NCBI GenBank assembly: GCA_002311335.1 | Contig: DBZX01000033.1 | Coordinates: 7,563-14,286 of the forward strand | Direction of reading: 5' to 3' | DNA: 6,724 nucleotides | Source of the DNA: a bacterium UBP10_UBA1149 | GTDB lineage: Bacteria; Desulfobacterota; Binatia; UBA1149 | Notes under the pieces: generated by a model | Database searches by the model: none | What the model saw: only the letters and a program-made list of their open reading frames with translations | Told to the model about the DNA's origin: nothing | Part shown: piece after piece, positions 5,034-6,724 of the stretch | Position numbering within the stretch: position 1 is the stretch's first letter | How the letters are laid out: the number at the start of each line of letters is the position of its first letter | Program-made: the position numbers and the translations under genes

Positions 5034-6533
5034 ATGGCTGCACTGATTCGCTACCTGTTGGTTGCCGCTTTGTTCGCTTCGCTGGGCCTGGTGCTGGGGA
5101 GCAGCGAGTACGGCGGCCACAGCGCGAACCAGCTCTACCGGGCAGTAGAAAATCCTGCGCGAACGGCGCTCGACCGTGCCGTGGGTGGTGCCGACCTCGC
5201 GGCGCGATCGCGCGTGCTGGCCCGCTACCCCGAGCTGCTGCCGGGCATCATCAGCAACGCCCGCATCTGGGGTGACTACTCGCGCGCGATTGCCGAGAAC
5301 ATGTTCTCGCGCGACGACCCGCAGGCGATAGCCGACGCACGCGCGAAAACGCGCGTTGAGCTTGTGGCGCCGAACACCTGGCTCATCCGCATGCCGATCG
5401 TAAACGCCGTGTTGTTCGAAACGCGCGACGGCCTGCTGCTGGTGGACACCGGCATGGCGCCGGCCGGGCCGGCACTGGTTGACGCCATACGCTCGGTGAG
5501 CGACGCGCCCCTGCACACGGTCATATACACGCACGGCCACGTGGATCACGCTTACGGTGCATGGGCGCTGGCCGACGCTGGCATGAACCCGCGCAACATC
5601 ATCGCCCACGAGGCCATCATCCCGCGATTTGAGCGTTACCTGCGGCTGCGCGGTTCGATCGCGCACTACATGAGCCAACCCGTCGAGCAGTTGCCGGCCA
5701 CGCGTGACGACATCGTGTGGCCGACGCGTACCTTTCGCGATCGCCTTGTTCTCGAGATCGGCGGCGAAACTTTTGTCCTCGTGCACCACCGCGGCGAGAC
5801 CGACGATCAGCTCTACGTGTGGGCGGCCGACCGGCGGGTGCTGGCGTCGGCCGATTACTGGCAGTCGTTCATACCTAACGCGGGCAACGGCAAGCGAGTG
5901 CAGCGGTACGTCGAAGAGTGGGCGTTTGCGCTCAGGGAAATGGCGTCGCTCAACGCGCGCGTGTTGCTGCCCGGGCACGGCCAGGCGCTCGACGACCCGG
6001 CCGAAATCCGCGACAACCTGCTGGTGCTGGCCGAGGCGCTGCAGTCGGTTGTCGACCAGGTGGTAGCCGGTTTGAACTCGGGGATGCGCAAGGACCAGGT
6101 GGTGGCGTCTGTCGTCCTGCCCGCGCAGCTTGCCGCCGACCCTCGCCTGCAGGAGCGCTATGTCGGCGTACGCGACGTGGCGCGCATGGTGGTGCACGAG
6201 CTGACCGGCTGGTGGGATGACCAGCCGTCGCACTGGGACCCGTCGTCACCCGAGCGGCTGGCAGGGCTGCAGGTCGAGATGGCCGGTGGTCTTGCGGCCG
6301 TCGACGCGCGGGCGCGGGCACTCATGGACGAGGACCTGCGGCTCGCCTGTCACCTGGCCGACCAGGCCCTGCTCGCCGCCCCCGAATCAAGTCTCGCGCG
6401 CCAGCTCGTGCTCGACGTTTACCGCCGGCGCATTCTCACCCCGCCCACCCCCGCGGCTGGCACTCACGCGGCTGGCACACCCACCCAGGCTACGCTGGCC
6501 TACCTCGACCACATGTCGCGCGCCCTTCCCTGA
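5034..6533 (+). CDS. Exported or anchored MBL-fold hydrolase, alkylsulfatase-like
   Basis: 499 residues. Residues 5-22 are a hydrophobic signal or anchor segment, with no lipobox Cys. The metallo-beta-lactamase domain spans about 105-320: LLLVDTG (134-140), metal-binding THGHVDH (166-172), HHRGETDD (251-258), SAD (262-264) and LPGHG (312-316). Residues about 323-425 match the alkylsulfatase dimerisation domain: helices at 323-350, then LPAQLA (362-367), YVGVRDVARMV (376-386) and GWWDDQPSHWDP (392-403). Zn ligands would be H167, H169, D171, H172, E255, D264 and H315. SDS-hydrolase SdsA1 (about 650 residues) has a further C-terminal SCP2-like domain; this protein ends too early for it. Likely role is hydrolysis of a sulfate or other ester, probably periplasmic. 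Substrate is not deducible, and a lactonase or phosphoesterase role is possible. It is convergent with the SDR gene. Confidence 0.88.
   Translation: MAALIRYLLVAALFASLGLVLGSSEYGGHSANQLYRAVENPARTALDRAVGGADLAARSRVLARYPELLPGIISNARIWGDYSRAIAENMFSRDDPQAIADARAKTRVELVAPNTWLIRMPIVNAVLFETRDGLLLVDTGMAPAGPALVDAIRSVSDAPLHTVIYTHGHVDHAYGAWALADAGMNPRNIIAHEAIIPRFERYLRLRGSIAHYMSQPVEQLPATRDDIVWPTRTFRDRLVLEIGGETFVLVHHRGETDDQLYVWAADRRVLASADYWQSFIPNAGNGKRVQRYVEEWAFALREMASLNARVLLPGHGQALDDPAEIRDNLLVLAEALQSVVDQVVAGLNSGMRKDQVVASVVLPAQLAADPRLQERYVGVRDVARMVVHELTGWWDDQPSHWDPSSPERLAGLQVEMAGGLAAVDARARALMDEDLRLACHLADQALLAAPESSLARQLVLDVYRRRILTPPTPAAGTHAAGTPTQATLAYLDHMSRALP
6452..6481 (+). repeat. 15-bp tandem duplication inside the sulfatase-like gene
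   Basis: Two adjacent 15-base units (6452-6466 and 6467-6481) share their first 12 bases and differ in the last three. They encode the in-frame repeat AAGTH-AAGTP (residues 474-483) in a Pro/Thr/Ala-rich linker near the C-terminus. A 15-base period keeps the frame, consistent with replication slippage. It lies outside the catalytic and dimerisation regions. Confidence 0.7.
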
Positions 6534-6587
6534 CCGAAAAGGGGTATAGGCTCCGGTTCGCGCCGTTCGAGCTGATTCGAGCGTATC

Positions 6588-6600
6588 CCCCCTCAGGGGG
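6588..6600. repeat. GC hairpin between convergent genes, possible shared terminator
   Basis: CCCCC (6588-6592), loop TCA, GGGGG (6596-6600). The three loop bases are the reverse complement of the SDR stop codon TGA, so the hairpin straddles the end of that gene. It sits 54 bases after the sulfatase-like stop and could slow transcription from both sides. No T run follows on either strand, so a classical intrinsic terminator is not supported. Confidence 0.35.
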
Positions 6601-6724
6601 TGTGGCGGTGGAGGATGTTTTCGAAGCGAGCGCGGACGGCGGCCTCGGTATCGTCGCTCATGTCAAGTATCCAGTACTCGTCGTCGTCGAGCGCGCTCAT
6701 GGCCATGGCTGCCACCTGGTCGGG
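6593..6724 (-). CDS. C-terminal end of a probable short-chain dehydrogenase/reductase (5' part outside window)
   Basis: The minus-strand frame is open from the right edge to a TGA at 6595-6593, giving 43 residues. They begin PDQVAAMAMSAL and continue EYWIL (16-20), then a charged helix AAVRARFENIL (28-38) and RHTP. This is the usual tail of many SDR enzymes: '..P..VA..v..ai....FWIL......VR.R...IL....P'. The Rossmann and catalytic YxxxK parts lie beyond the window, so the assignment rests on the tail alone. An SDR beside a P450 and sulfatase-like enzyme would suit alcohol-to-carbonyl oxidation, which is inference. It points towards the sulfatase-like gene and ends 59 bases from it. Confidence 0.6.
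   Translation of the reverse strand, partial: PDQVAAMAMSALDDDEYWILDMSDDTEAAVRARFENILHRHTP

Noticed and set aside
4881..6233. Open minus-strand frame extending the P450 upstream to a total of 881 codons
   Set aside because: It runs antisense to the sulfatase-like gene, which has clear domains and a good ribosome site. The translation is His/Arg/Val-rich with no motif, as expected of an antisense frame in GC-rich coding DNA.
6534..6592. Direct repeat TTCGAGC and the GGGGTAT / GTATCCCC pair after the sulfatase-like stop
   Set aside because: The direct repeat is short and isolated; the GGGGTAT and GTATCCCC strings are not reverse complements, so they form no stem.

Overview
This GC-rich window has the codon character of a high-GC Gram-negative bacterium. 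The best lineage hint is the 246-residue protein at 1731-2471. Its core, ending in a WEYPFSFLTVCDTLNIDG-type stretch, resembles a conserved hypothetical family I associate with Deltaproteobacteria and relatives (Myxococcota/Binatota-like genomes). That placement rests on memory of the family, not on a search, and is tentative. No rRNA, tRNA, CRISPR array, insertion sequence or phage gene was seen.

Layout, left to right: a 5' portion of an unrecognised conserved protein on the minus strand (start 380, running off the left edge); a 297-base gap; a minus-strand TetR-family repressor (678-1310) with a near-consensus sigma-70 promoter (1363-1392); a roughly 420-base divergent spacer with three inverted repeats; the plus-strand conserved hypothetical (1731-2471); a plus-strand protein of the CrtC/AttH lipocalin-like superfamily (2547-3518, DUF7064/DUF7065 type); a convergent minus-strand cytochrome P450 (3588-4880); a divergent plus-strand exported or membrane-anchored metallo-beta-lactamase-fold protein with an alkylsulfatase-type dimerisation region (5034-6533); and a convergent minus-strand C-terminal end of a probable short-chain dehydrogenase (6593-6724).

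The right half fits the oxidative handling of a hydrophobic substrate: ester cleavage by an alkylsulfatase-like enzyme outside the cytoplasm, P450 hydroxylation, alcohol oxidation by an SDR, and a lipocalin-like partner that may bind or isomerise a lipid, terpenoid or steroid. The genes do not form one operon, because their orientations alternate. Shared function is therefore inferred from neighbourhood and enzyme class only. TetR is the only regulator visible; its targets are unknown. Nothing here proves a novel system. The most open questions are the role of the lipocalin-like protein, the unknown proteins at 1-380 and 1731-2471, and the substrate of the sulfatase-like enzyme.
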